A DNA stretch of 64,000 nt from Nocardioides sp. IC4_145. GTDB lineage: Bacteria; Actinomycetota; Actinomycetes; Propionibacteriales; Nocardioidaceae. Positions 34,471 through 42,313 of the stretch are shown here, one piece after another. The stretch covers positions 62,001 through 126,000 of the forward strand of contig NZ_JAANMS010000001.1 of assembly GCF_011250565.1 (NCBI RefSeq), read 5' to 3'. Within the stretch, counting starts at the first letter, position 1. Every line of letters starts with the position of its first letter. The position numbers were made by a program, and so were the translations under genes. The notes beneath the pieces were generated by a model, which worked only from the letters and a program-made list of their open reading frames with translations, did not search any database and was not told the DNA's origin.

Positions 34471-36696
34471 GTGGGCACGGACGGCTACACCGAGGTGGAC
34501 GCGGAGCGCGCCGAGTCGCTCGACGCGGTCCGGTCGGTCATCACCGAGGCGCTGGAGCGCGGCGGCGGCGGCTGGCGCGAGGACTGGGCGGCGCTCGCCG
34601 CGAACGGTCTCACGGCGCTGCCCGTCCCGGCCGAGCACGGGGGAGAGGGACTCGGCCTGGCCGAGGTCGCGGTCCTGCTGCGCGAGACGGGCACCCGCGC
34701 CCGCCACCTCCCCGTCTGGGAGACGCTGTGCTGCGGCGCGCTCGTCCTCGCCGCCCACGGCAGCGACGAGCAGCGCGCGGCGCTCCTGCCCGGCGTCGCT
34801 TCCGGGGAGCTGCTGCTGACGCCCGCGCTCCGCGAGGTCGGCCGGGGGCTCAGCGCGTCCTGGGCGACGCCGCCCGCCACGACGTACGACGGCAGCACGG
34901 TGTCCGGGCGCAAGGTCGGCGTGTCGTACGCCGACGCCGCGGCCCGCCTGCTCGTCACCGCGACCGGGTCCGACGGCGAGCCGGTGCTGGTGCTCGTCGA
35001 CCCCAGCGGCCCGGGCGTCGAGCTGCACGAGTCGCCCTCCTCGGCCCGGCTCCCCGAGCACACCGTCGTCCTCGACGGCGCCCCGGCCGAGCTGGTCGGC
35101 GGGGCGGAGGCCGCCCGGTCGCTGCTCGAGCACGCGGTCACCGGTCTGGTCCTCACCGCCGCGGGCGTGGTGGCCGGCGCCCGCGACCTGACCGCGGAGT
35201 ACATCAAGGGCCGCACCCAGTTCGGCCGCTCGCTCGCGCAGTTCCAGGCCGTCGCCATGCAGGTCGCCGACGTCTACATCACCTCCCGGCTGGCCGACCT
35301 GGCCGGGGCCAACGCCGCCTGGCGCGTCGAGCACGGCCTGGACGCGACCGACGACCTCGCCGTCGCGGCGTACTGGATCTCCGCCGAGGCGCCCCGCGCC
35401 ATGCGCACCTGCCACCACCTCCACGGCGGCATGGGCGTCGACGAGACCTACCCGATGCACCACTACTACTCGTGGGTGATGGACGTCGTGCACGCGCTCG
35501 ACACCCGCCCCGAGCACGTCCACGTCGAGGACCCGACCACCAAGAACCTCGAGCTCAGCGCCGAGCAGCGCGCGCTCAAGGCCGAGCTGCGGACCTACTT
35601 CACCGGCCTGGCCGACCACGACGCGCACCTCGACATGGGCAAGGACCGGCACGGCCCGACGTACCAGCGCGTCGTGCGGCAGATGGGCGCCGACGGCTGG
35701 ATGGGCGTCGGCTGGCCGAAGGAGTACGGCGGCCACGGGCTCGGCGAGATCGAGCAGACGGTCTTCGCCAACGAGGCGCAGCGCGCCGACGTCCACCTCC
35801 CGGCGGTCACCCTGCAGACCGTCGGCCCGACGCTGATCCGCTACGGCACGCAGAAGCAGAAGGACCTGTTCCTCAAGCGGATCCTCGAGGGCGACGTGCA
35901 CTTCGCGATCGGCTACTCCGAGCCCGACGCCGGCACCGACCTCGCCTCGCTGCGCACGACCGCCCGCCGCGACGGCGATCACTACGTCGTCAACGGCCAG
36001 AAGCTGTGGACCACCGGCGGCCACCAGGCCGACTACGTCTGGCTCGCGGTCCGCACCGACCCCGACGCGCCCAAGCACAAGGGCATCTCGATCCTCATCG
36101 TCGACACGACCGACCCCGGCTACTCCTTCACGCCGATCATCACCGCCGACGGCAGCCACCACGTCAACGCGACGTACTACAACGACGTGCGCGTGCCGGT
36201 CGACATGCTGGTCGGCGAGGAGAACCAGGGCTGGAAGCTGATCACCACCCAGCTCAACCACGAGCGCGTCATGCTCGGCCCGGCCGGCCGCATCGAGGGG
36301 CTGCGCGACCGCGTCCTGGACTGGGCGACCAAGGCCGGCGTCGCCGAGCACCCGGATGTCGTCGACGTGATGGGCCGCACCACCGCGGTCTTCCGCGTCA
36401 ACGAGCTGCTCAACTGGGAGGTCGCCCGCGCCGCGGCCACCGGGGAGATCTCGGTCGGCGACGCGTCGTCCTCGAAGGTCTTCGCCGCCGACCAGGTCCA
36501 GCACCTGCTCGACGACCTGACGCGCGTCGTGCACCGGTACGGCGACCCGGCGGAGGCCGAGACGCGGCACCTGGTCGACTACCTCGACGCGCAGGCCAAG
36601 CGCAACCTCGTCCTCACCTTCGGTGGTGGCGTGCAGGAGGTGCAGCGTGAGCTAATCGCGATGTTCGGTCTCGGGCTGCCGCGGGTGCCGCGATGA
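34471..36696 (+). CDS. chsE1-chsE2: ChsE1-ChsE2 fusion acyl-CoA dehydrogenase (FadE28-FadE29 in one chain)
   Basis: 741 residues with two complete acyl-CoA dehydrogenase folds. Residues about 1-350 correspond to the FadE28/ChsE1 partner (GRTQFGRSLAQFQAVAMQVAD and LHGGMGVDETYPMHHY in pieces). Residues about 360-741 follow FadE29/ChsE2 closely from memory (KDRHGPTYQRVVRQMG, VGWPKEYGG, GYSEPDAGTDLASLRTT, VNGQKLWTT, GGGVQEVQRE, LGLPRVPR). In mycobacteria the two are separate subunits of an alpha2beta2 enzyme that dehydrogenates the three-carbon-side-chain intermediate 3-oxo-4-pregnene-20-carboxyl-CoA. GTG 34471 follows GGAG. First gene of the operon, behind a KstR box. Confidence 0.9.
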   Translation: MGTDGYTEVDAERAESLDAVRSVITEALERGGGGWREDWAALAANGLTALPVPAEHGGEGLGLAEVAVLLRETGTRARHLPVWETLCCGALVLAAHGSDEQRAALLPGVASGELLLTPALREVGRGLSASWATPPATTYDGSTVSGRKVGVSYADAAARLLVTATGSDGEPVLVLVDPSGPGVELHESPSSARLPEHTVVLDGAPAELVGGAEAARSLLEHAVTGLVLTAAGVVAGARDLTAEYIKGRTQFGRSLAQFQAVAMQVADVYITSRLADLAGANAAWRVEHGLDATDDLAVAAYWISAEAPRAMRTCHHLHGGMGVDETYPMHHYYSWVMDVVHALDTRPEHVHVEDPTTKNLELSAEQRALKAELRTYFTGLADHDAHLDMGKDRHGPTYQRVVRQMGADGWMGVGWPKEYGGHGLGEIEQTVFANEAQRADVHLPAVTLQTVGPTLIRYGTQKQKDLFLKRILEGDVHFAIGYSEPDAGTDLASLRTTARRDGDHYVVNGQKLWTTGGHQADYVWLAVRTDPDAPKHKGISILIVDTTDPGYSFTPIITADGSHHVNATYYNDVRVPVDMLVGEENQGWKLITTQLNHERVMLGPAGRIEGLRDRVLDWATKAGVAEHPDVVDVMGRTTAVFRVNELLNWEVARAAATGEISVGDASSSKVFAADQVQHLLDDLTRVVHRYGDPAEAETRHLVDYLDAQAKRNLVLTFGGGVQEVQRELIAMFGLGLPRVPR

Positions 36697-36700
36697 ATCA

Positions 36701-36751
36701 CCCCACGAAGTTCTCCTCCTCCGCTTCGCTCCCGCAGACAACTTCGCGGGG
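36701..36751 (+). promoter_or_regulatory. Intra-operon hairpin between chsE1-chsE2 and chsH2
   Basis: CCCCACGAAGTT and AACTTCGCGGGG form a 12-position stem with one mismatch around a 27-base, pyrimidine-rich loop. It fills the only real intercistronic gap of the operon and ends 6 bp before the chsH2 ATG. It could be an attenuator, processing site or mRNA stabiliser. Confidence 0.6.
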
Positions 36752-36757
36752 ACCCCG

Positions 36758-37285
36758 ATGAGCGCGGCCGCCGCCGACACCGGCGCACACGAGCGGATCA
36801 TGGCCGAGGCCGAGCGGATCAAGGCGCTCGGCGAGGCGGCTGAGCGCGAGGCGCGCGACCCGGTCAACCAGCCGACGATCAACAACTGGCTCGAGGCGAT
36901 GGGCAACACCAACCCGCGCTGGCAGGCCGGGGAGGCGCCGCCGTCGATGGCGCAGGTGTGGACGATGTACGGCCTGGGCGGGAAGCCACCGGCCGACGAC
37001 CCCCTGCACGGGATGATGAAGGTGCTGACCGACGAGGGCTACACCGCGGTCCTCGGGACGAACTGCGAGCAGGAGTACCGCCGTACGCTGCGCGTCGGCG
37101 AGCAGGTGCGCGTCACCACCGCCCTCGACTCCGTCGTCGGCCCGAAGAGGACCGGCATGGGCGAGGGCTACTTCGTCACCTCGCGCAACACCTGGTACGT
37201 CGACGGGTCGGAGAGCGACGCCGAGGTGGTCGCGACCATGCTCTTCCGCGTCCTCAAGTTCATCCCGAGGGGGGCGGCCTCGTGA
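36758..37285 (+). CDS. chsH2N: ChsH2 N-terminal part: MaoC-like hotdog subunit
   Basis: 175 residues of the MaoC-like hotdog fold (NQPTINNWLEAMGNTNPRW, APPSMAQVWTMYGLGG, NCEQEYRRTLRVGEQVRV, MGEGYFVTSRNTW). It matches the first half of mycobacterial ChsH2 (Rv3542c, about 311 residues), in which a DUF35 domain follows in the same chain. Here the chain ends at TGA 37283-37285 and the DUF35 part is a separate gene. With ChsH1 it hydrates the enoyl-CoA formed by ChsE1-ChsE2. ATG 36758. Confidence 0.88.
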   Translation: MSAAAADTGAHERIMAEAERIKALGEAAEREARDPVNQPTINNWLEAMGNTNPRWQAGEAPPSMAQVWTMYGLGGKPPADDPLHGMMKVLTDEGYTAVLGTNCEQEYRRTLRVGEQVRVTTALDSVVGPKRTGMGEGYFVTSRNTWYVDGSESDAEVVATMLFRVLKFIPRGAAS

Positions 37286-37707
37286 GCGCCCCCGGAAGTG
37301 TCGCTGTCATCCGGCCGATGGTCGGCCGCGACAGCGCGTTCTTCTGGGAGGGCACCGCCGCCGGCGAGCTGCGCATCCAGAAGTGCAACGGCTGCGGTTC
37401 GCTGCGGTTCCCGCCCGGCCCGTCCTGCCCGCGGTGCCACTCGTTCGACCAGACGTACGTCGTCGCGGCCGGCACCGGCACGGTCTTCTCCTACGTCGTG
37501 CACCGGCACCCGCCCGTGCCCGGCAAGGAGCTGCCGATCGTCATCGCGCTCATCGACCTCGACGAGGGTGTCCGGATGGTCGGCGAGGTCACCGACGCCG
37601 TGCCCGATGGCGGGGGTTCCGAGGAGATCGAGATCGGCATGCGCCTGCGCGTCGACTTCACCCGCATCGACGACGACCTGACCCTCCCGACCTGGCGGAA
37701 GGCCTGA
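37282..37707 (+). CDS. chsH2C: ChsH2 C-terminal part: stand-alone DUF35 (OB-fold, zinc ribbon) protein
   Basis: 141 residues from GTG 37282, overlapping the previous stop by 4 bp. A zinc ribbon (CNGCGSLRFPPGPSCPRC, Cys-x2-Cys...Cys-x2-Cys, about residues 35-52) precedes an OB fold (GTVFSYVVHRHPPVPG, VIALIDLDEGVRMVGEV). In the mycobacterial pathway the DUF35 domain of ChsH2 binds the thiolase-like aldolase Ltp2. Encoded separately, it probably still bridges the hydratase and Ltp2. The sum with the preceding protein (316 residues) equals one ChsH2. Confidence 0.88.
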   Translation: MSAPGSVAVIRPMVGRDSAFFWEGTAAGELRIQKCNGCGSLRFPPGPSCPRCHSFDQTYVVAAGTGTVFSYVVHRHPPVPGKELPIVIALIDLDEGVRMVGEVTDAVPDGGGSEEIEIGMRLRVDFTRIDDDLTLPTWRKA

Positions 37708-37708
37708 G

Positions 37709-38122
37709 ATGACCACGTCCACCCTGCCCCTCACCGTGGGGGACACCATCCCGACCTGGGAGGTGCCGATCACGCCCACCCTCGTGGTGAGCACGGCGAT
37801 CTCCACCCGCGACTTCCAGGACGTCCACCACGACCGCGACATCGCGCAGGCGGCCGGGTCGAAGGACATCTTCGTCAACATCCTGACCTCGACCGCCCTC
37901 GTCGAGCGGTACGTCACCGACTGGGCCCACCAGCGGACGGGCCACTGGGACACCGAGGTCCGCGGCATCGCGATCCGCCTCGGCGCGCCGGCGTACCCCT
38001 ACGACACCCTCAGCTTCACCGGCTCCGTCGAGTCGGTGGAGGACGGCGTCGCCACGCTCACGGTCACCGGGTCGGTCTCGCTCGGCGACCACGTCATCGG
38101 CACCGTGAAGGTGGCCGTCTGA
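37709..38122 (+). CDS. chsH1: ChsH1, MaoC-like enoyl-CoA hydratase subunit
   Basis: 137 residues of the MaoC hotdog fold with the hydratase-2 catalytic signature DFQDVHHDRDIA (Asp and His, about residues 34-45) and DIFVNILTSTALVERYV. In mycobacteria ChsH1 (129 residues) supplies the catalytic residues of the ChsH1-ChsH2 hydratase acting on 3-oxo-4,17-pregnadiene-20-carboxyl-CoA. Follows the DUF35 gene after 1 bp and overlaps ltp2 (TGATG). Confidence 0.9.
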   Translation: MTTSTLPLTVGDTIPTWEVPITPTLVVSTAISTRDFQDVHHDRDIAQAAGSKDIFVNILTSTALVERYVTDWAHQRTGHWDTEVRGIAIRLGAPAYPYDTLSFTGSVESVEDGVATLTVTGSVSLGDHVIGTVKVAV

Positions 38123-39288
38123 TGGCGGGCTTCTCCCGCGAGGCCGCGATCGTCGGCATCGGCGCCACCGAGTTCTCCAAGGAGTCCGGTCGCTCGGAGC
38201 TCCAGCTCTCCGTCGAGGCGGTGCTCGCCGCGCTGGCCGACTGCGGGCTCACGCCGGCCGACGTCGACGGCCTGACGACGTTCACGATGGACACCTCCTC
38301 GGAGATCGCGGTCGCCCGCGAGCTCGGGGTGCCGGAGCTGCGGTTCTTCTCCCGGATCAACTACGGCGGCGGCGCCGCCTGCGCGACCGTCCAGCAGGCC
38401 GCGATGGCCGTCGCGACCGGCGTCGCCGACGTCGTGGTCTGCTACCGCGGCTTCAACGAGCGCTCGGGCAGCCGCTTCGGCCAGGTCTCGGTCGCCGCGG
38501 CCACCCAGGTCAACACCAACGGCCTCGACAACGCCTGGACCTACCCGATGGGCCTCGGCACGCCGGCCGCGACCGTCGCCATGCAGGCGCGGCGCTACAT
38601 GCACGAGTACGGCGCCACCTCGGAGGACTTCGGCCGCGTCGCGGTCGCCGACCGCCGGCACGCCGCCACCAACCCGAACGCCTTCTTCTTCGAGCGGCCG
38701 ATCACCCTCGAGGACCACCAGGCCTCGCGGATGATCGCCGACCCGCTCCACCTGCTCGACTGCTGCCAGGAGTCCGACGGGGCGGTGGCCCTCGTCGTGG
38801 TCTCGGCCGAGCGGGCGAAGGACCTGCCGCAGAAGCCGGCGTACGTCGCCGCAGCGGCGCAGGGGAGCGGCAAGGACCAGTTCGTGATGACGTCGTACTA
38901 CCGCGACGACATCGGCATCCCCGAGATGGGCGTCGTCGGTCGCGAGCTGTGGCGCCAATCCGGCCTGCGGCCCGACGACATGCCGGTCGCGATCCTCTAC
39001 GACCACTTCACGCCCTACGTCCTCATGCAGCTGGAGGAGCTGGGCTTCTGCGGCCGCGGCGAGGCGCCCGGGTTCGTCGCGGACGGTGCGATCGAGATCG
39101 GCGGCCGGCTGCCGGTCAACACCCACGGCGGCCAGCTCGGCGAGGCCTACATCCACGGGATGAACGGCATCGCCGAGGGCGTCCGCCAGCTGCGCGGCAC
39201 CTCGGTCAACCAGGTCGACGGCGCCGGGCACGTGCTGGTCACCGCCGGCACCGGCGTGCCGACCAGCGGGCTGGTGCTCTCGGCCTGA
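38122..39288 (+). CDS. ltp2: Ltp2, thiolase-like steroid side-chain aldolase
   Basis: 388 residues, thiolase fold: EAAIVGIGATEFSKESGRSE at the start, INYGGGAACATVQQAAMAV (about residue 79), YPMGLGTPAATVAMQARRY and VNTHGGQLGEAYIHGMNGI (about 333). It lines up with mycobacterial Ltp2 (386 residues), which performs the retro-aldol step that releases propionyl-CoA and androst-4-ene-3,17-dione. Ltp2 lacks the catalytic Cys pair of true thiolases, and I see none in the equivalent places. Last gene of the side-chain operon. Confidence 0.9.
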   Translation: MAGFSREAAIVGIGATEFSKESGRSELQLSVEAVLAALADCGLTPADVDGLTTFTMDTSSEIAVARELGVPELRFFSRINYGGGAACATVQQAAMAVATGVADVVVCYRGFNERSGSRFGQVSVAAATQVNTNGLDNAWTYPMGLGTPAATVAMQARRYMHEYGATSEDFGRVAVADRRHAATNPNAFFFERPITLEDHQASRMIADPLHLLDCCQESDGAVALVVVSAERAKDLPQKPAYVAAAAQGSGKDQFVMTSYYRDDIGIPEMGVVGRELWRQSGLRPDDMPVAILYDHFTPYVLMQLEELGFCGRGEAPGFVADGAIEIGGRLPVNTHGGQLGEAYIHGMNGIAEGVRQLRGTSVNQVDGAGHVLVTAGTGVPTSGLVLSA

Positions 39289-39299
39289 GACTGGGCGGC

Positions 39300-39785
39300 A
39301 TGTCCTCGCTGCTGCCCCTGCTGACCCTCCTGCTGGTCGCGCTCGTCGTCGCAGGGGTGGTCGCCGTCTACGCGACCAGGATGCAGACGCGGGCACGTCG
39401 CCGGGCGACCGGGGCGGACGCGGACCGTCGGACCCGCGAGCTGGTGCTCGCTCCGACGCCGCTCGTCGCGCGGGACAACGAGGTGGTGACCGCACGGGTG
39501 AAGCTCACCGTGCGTCAGGACCCCGAGGGCATCGGCGGCTGGCGGGAGGACGACGTACGGCCCCTGGAGGTGCTCGTCGTCGCCACGCTCCGGGCGTGGG
39601 CCGAGGAGCTGCCGGCCACGGAGCTGCTGGCAGGGCACCACGCGGTGGCCGACCGCCTGCAGCGGGTCGTGCGGCTCGCCCCCGTCGGGCACGACGTCCG
39701 GGTGGTCGTGCGGCTGGAGCGCGGCATGCCGGCGACCGTCGAGCTCGGTGAGCAACGGACGGCGGTGCGGGTGGTCGAGGACTGA
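39300..39785 (+). CDS. Membrane-anchored hypothetical protein
   Basis: 161 residues from ATG 39300. One N-terminal membrane helix (LLPLLTLLLVALVVAGVVAV) precedes a basic linker and a soluble domain (LVLAPTPLVARDNEVVTARV, RPLEVLVVATLRAWAEELPA, HDVRVVVRLERGMPATVEL). No family recognised. It begins 11 bp after ltp2 and could be read with it, but nothing shows a role in steroid metabolism. Confidence 0.7.
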   Translation: MSSLLPLLTLLLVALVVAGVVAVYATRMQTRARRRATGADADRRTRELVLAPTPLVARDNEVVTARVKLTVRQDPEGIGGWREDDVRPLEVLVVATLRAWAEELPATELLAGHHAVADRLQRVVRLAPVGHDVRVVVRLERGMPATVELGEQRTAVRVVED

Positions 39786-39807
39786 CGATTCTCCCGCATC
39801 CGGGAAT

Positions 39808-39824
39808 GTACCCCGGGGGGGTAT
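39808..39824. promoter_or_regulatory. CsoR-like operator upstream of the DUF4396 gene
   Basis: GTACCCCGGGGGGGTAT: a TACCCC/GGGGTA dyad of the type bound by CsoR-family copper or persulfide sensors. It lies 14 bp before the ATG of the DUF4396 protein. The assignment rests on motif resemblance only; no CsoR gene is in the window. Confidence 0.55.
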
Positions 39825-39838
39825 GTGTTCGGGTCGGC

Positions 39839-40504
39839 ATGGATCACTCCACGCACCCACACCACCCCCACGCCACGGCGAGCCGGTCGATGGCCGTCAG
39901 CGCCACGCTCCACTGCCTCAGCGGTTGCGCGATCGGCGAGATCGCCGGCCTGATGATCGGCACCGCCCTCGGCCTGTCGAACGGCTGGACCATCGTCCTG
40001 GCGGTGGGCCTGGCGTTCCTCTTCGGCTACGCGCTCTCGACCCTGCCGCTCGTCCGCACCGGCCTGGGCGTCGGTGCCGCGCTGGGCATCGTGCTCGCCG
40101 CCGACACGCTCTCGATCGCGACCATGGAGGTCGTGGACAACGCCGTCATGGCGCTCGTGCCCGGCGCGATGGGCGCCGGCCTGGTCGACGTCACGTTCTG
40201 GGTCGCCATGCCGGTCGCGCTGGCGGTCGCGTTCGCCGCGGCCTACCCGCTCAACCGGTACCTGCTCGCGCGGGGCAAGGGGCACGCCCTCACCCACGCG
40301 TTCCACGGCGCCCCGGCCGAGCCCACCGGCTACCGGCGGTTCATCCCGGCGATCGCGACCTCGACGCTCGTCGCCGCCATCGCCGCGTTCCTGCTCGGCG
40401 GGCTCGTCGTCTCGGCCGCGGACGCCCTCGGCACGGACGGCAGCGGCCACGCCGCCCCCGCAGCCGTGACGCCGGCCGACCCGCCGGTCAGTGGACGAGC
40501 TTGA
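39839..40504 (+). CDS. DUF4396 membrane protein
   Basis: 221 residues from ATG 39839. A His-rich N-terminus (MDHSTHPHHPHATASR) is followed by the family signature LHCLSGCAIGEIAGLMIG (about residues 23-40; CxxGCxxGE) and about five membrane helices. The second half contains a RRFIPAIATSTLVAAIAAFL helix. The His/Cys pattern and the CsoR-like operator suggest metal or sulfur handling. Its 3' end overlaps the convergent SMR gene by 17 bp. Confidence 0.82.
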   Translation: MDHSTHPHHPHATASRSMAVSATLHCLSGCAIGEIAGLMIGTALGLSNGWTIVLAVGLAFLFGYALSTLPLVRTGLGVGAALGIVLAADTLSIATMEVVDNAVMALVPGAMGAGLVDVTFWVAMPVALAVAFAAAYPLNRYLLARGKGHALTHAFHGAPAEPTGYRRFIPAIATSTLVAAIAAFLLGGLVVSAADALGTDGSGHAAPAAVTPADPPVSGRA

Positions 40505-40802
40505 GCCCGATGACGCAGCCGACCAACCCGGCGATCAGCAGCACGCGGGCGACGCTGACCGGCTCGGCACCGGTGGCCATGCCGAAGGCGACCGTGAGCG
40601 ACGCGCCGATGCCCACCCACACGGCGTACGCCGTGCCGATGGGGAGGGTGCGCATCGCGTAGGCGAGGCCGGCCATGCTCGCCGTGAGCGCGACCGCGAA
40701 GACGATCGACGGCGTCAACCGCGAGAAGCCCTCCGACCGGCCGAGCGCGACCGCCCACACCGCCTCAAGACCTCCGGACAGGACCAGCACGAACCACGCC
40801 AC
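40488..40802 (-). CDS. SMR-family exporter, probable guanidinium exporter (SugE/Gdx type)
   Basis: 104 residues with four membrane helices and the SMR signature GGLEAVWAVALGRSEGFSRL (membrane Glu at about residue 12) followed by GTAYAVWVGIGASLTV. The SMR family splits into multidrug (EmrE) and guanidinium (Gdx, formerly SugE) exporters; the guanidine-III riboswitch directly upstream argues for guanidinium export. GTG 40802 with GAGGAG 5 bases before it. A single gene rather than a heterodimeric pair. Confidence 0.9.
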   Translation of the reverse strand: MAWFVLVLSGGLEAVWAVALGRSEGFSRLTPSIVFAVALTASMAGLAYAMRTLPIGTAYAVWVGIGASLTVAFGMATGAEPVSVARVLLIAGLVGCVIGLKLVH

Positions 40803-40813
40803 GACGACTCCTC

Positions 40814-40855
40814 GCGGCCGTCTTGTCGCTGTCCGGGTACGGCTCCCTCGTCCGG
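40814..40855 (-). promoter_or_regulatory. Guanidine-III (ykkC-III) riboswitch
   Basis: Read on the minus strand, the leader runs CCGGACGAGG, then GCCGTACCCGG, then GACAAGACGGC, which is the conserved core of the guanidine-III class as I remember the Thermobifida example. The two stems are CCGG with CCGG and GCCGT with ACGGC, interleaved as the known pseudoknot. The ribosome-binding GAGGAG follows within 10 bases, so ligand control of translation is likely. Confidence 0.88.
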
Positions 40856-40891
40856 CGAGCCGCTTCGGCCCACTCCCGAGGCTAACAAGCC

Positions 40892-41377
40892 TCAGGGACG
40901 GCGGACGCGGTTCCGTGCGAGGGTCAGCGCGAGCCAGCCGAGCAGCCCGCCGGTGACGGCGCCGACGGTGTTGGAGAGCCAGTCGTCGGTCGAGCACGAG
41001 CGACCGAGCGCCGGCACGACTGCCTGCAGCGTCTCGATCGCGGCGCACAGCAGGCTGGCCCCGAGGACGGCCAGGGCGGGGCAGCGCGACGCCACGGCAG
41101 CGAGGAGGGCGGGGGCGACGAGGAGGACGACGTTCGCGGCGAGCTCCACCCGGCCGGGGGTCGGCAGCGTCCAGGCGACCTCGCAGCGGGAGAACAGCTC
41201 GCGGCCGACCGGCACCAGCGTCAGCGCCACCACCGGCACCAGCGAGAGGACCGTCGCCGCCCACGCGAGCCGCGGGCGGGCGCTCAGCCACGCTCCGACG
41301 AACGGGCCGACGACGACGAGCAGCAGCAGCGCCGTGGGGGAGAGCCAGGGGTGCTCGACGAGGACGGTCGTGATCAC
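40892..41377 (-). CDS. VanZ-like membrane protein
   Basis: 161 residues from GTG 41377, with four or five hydrophobic helices (TALLLLVVVGPFVGAWLSA, VLSLVPVVALTLVPVG, ELAANVVLLVAPALLAAVA). It ends with the VanZ-type STDDWLSNTVGAVTGGLLGW motif. VanZ-family proteins are linked to glycopeptide resistance in some hosts but most are of unknown function. Divergent from the sulfurtransferase gene. Confidence 0.82.
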   Translation of the reverse strand: MITTVLVEHPWLSPTALLLLVVVGPFVGAWLSARPRLAWAATVLSLVPVVALTLVPVGRELFSRCEVAWTLPTPGRVELAANVVLLVAPALLAAVASRCPALAVLGASLLCAAIETLQAVVPALGRSCSTDDWLSNTVGAVTGGLLGWLALTLARNRVRRP

Positions 41378-41454
41378 TGCGGGGTGCCTTGCACGGCGAC
41401 GAGGGTACGGCGCGCGGTCGGCGTCGCGGGACGGCAGGTGGGTACCGGCGGCGC

Positions 41455-42288
41455 ATGAGCGACGCACCCCGCCACGTGTCCGTCGAGTGGCTCCACGAGC
41501 ACCTCTCCGACCCCACCCTGCGCGTCCTCGACGCGACGGTGCACCTGTCCTTCGACGCCGACGGGGCGCACGTCGAGCCGGGGCGGGAGAGCTACGAGCG
41601 CGGGCACGTGCCGGGCGCGGCCTTCGTCGACCAGGTCGCCGGGCTGAGCGACCCCGAGGGCGAGGCGCCGTTCGCCGCCGTGGCCAGCGAGCGGTTCGCC
41701 GCCGTCGTCGGCGAGGCCGGGGTCGGGGACGAGCACCGCGTCGTCGTCTACGACTCGGTCAACGGCATCTGGGCGACGCGGCTGTGGTGGCAGTTCGGGC
41801 TGGAGGGCAACGACAACGTGTCGGTCCTCGACGGCGGGCTCGCGGCCTGGCAGGCGGCCGGCTACGAGACGACGACCGGCACCGAGACCTACCCGCCCAC
41901 GACCTTCACCGTGCGCCGCCGTCCGGAGCGGATCAGCCACACCGCCGACGTCGAGCGCGCCGTCGACGACCCGGGCGTGCTGCTCGTCAACGCTCTCGAC
42001 CGCGACACCTTCGCCGCCGGCCACATCCCCGGCAGCGTCAACGTGCCGTTCGGCGAGCTGGTCGGCCCGGACTGGCGGATGCGTCCGCTCGACGAGCTGC
42101 GCGGCCTGTTCGAGTCCGTCGGCGCGCTCGACCCCGGCAAGCAGCCGGTGACCTACTGCGGCGGCGGCATCGCCGCGACCGCAGCCGCGCTCGCTCTCAT
42201 GGAGCTCGGGCGTGACGACGTCGCGGTCTACGACGGCTCCATGAACGCCTGGACCGCGGACCCCGCCCGGCCCGTCGAGACCACCTGA
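41455..42288 (+). CDS. Thiosulfate/3-mercaptopyruvate sulfurtransferase
   Basis: 277 residues with two rhodanese domains. The first is non-catalytic (RVLDATVHLSF, YERGHVPGAAFVD); the second has HIPGSVNVPF and the active-site loop YCGGGIAAT with catalytic Cys at about residue 232. A CGGGI loop is nearer the actinobacterial thiosulfate sulfurtransferase type than the CGSGVTA loop of mercaptopyruvate enzymes. It transfers sulfane sulfur to cyanide or thiol acceptors in the cytoplasm. ATG 41455. Confidence 0.9.
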   Translation: MSDAPRHVSVEWLHEHLSDPTLRVLDATVHLSFDADGAHVEPGRESYERGHVPGAAFVDQVAGLSDPEGEAPFAAVASERFAAVVGEAGVGDEHRVVVYDSVNGIWATRLWWQFGLEGNDNVSVLDGGLAAWQAAGYETTTGTETYPPTTFTVRRRPERISHTADVERAVDDPGVLLVNALDRDTFAAGHIPGSVNVPFGELVGPDWRMRPLDELRGLFESVGALDPGKQPVTYCGGGIAATAAALALMELGRDDVAVYDGSMNAWTADPARPVETT

Positions 42289-42313
42289 GGCCTCCGACGC
42301 GGACGGAGGCGCT

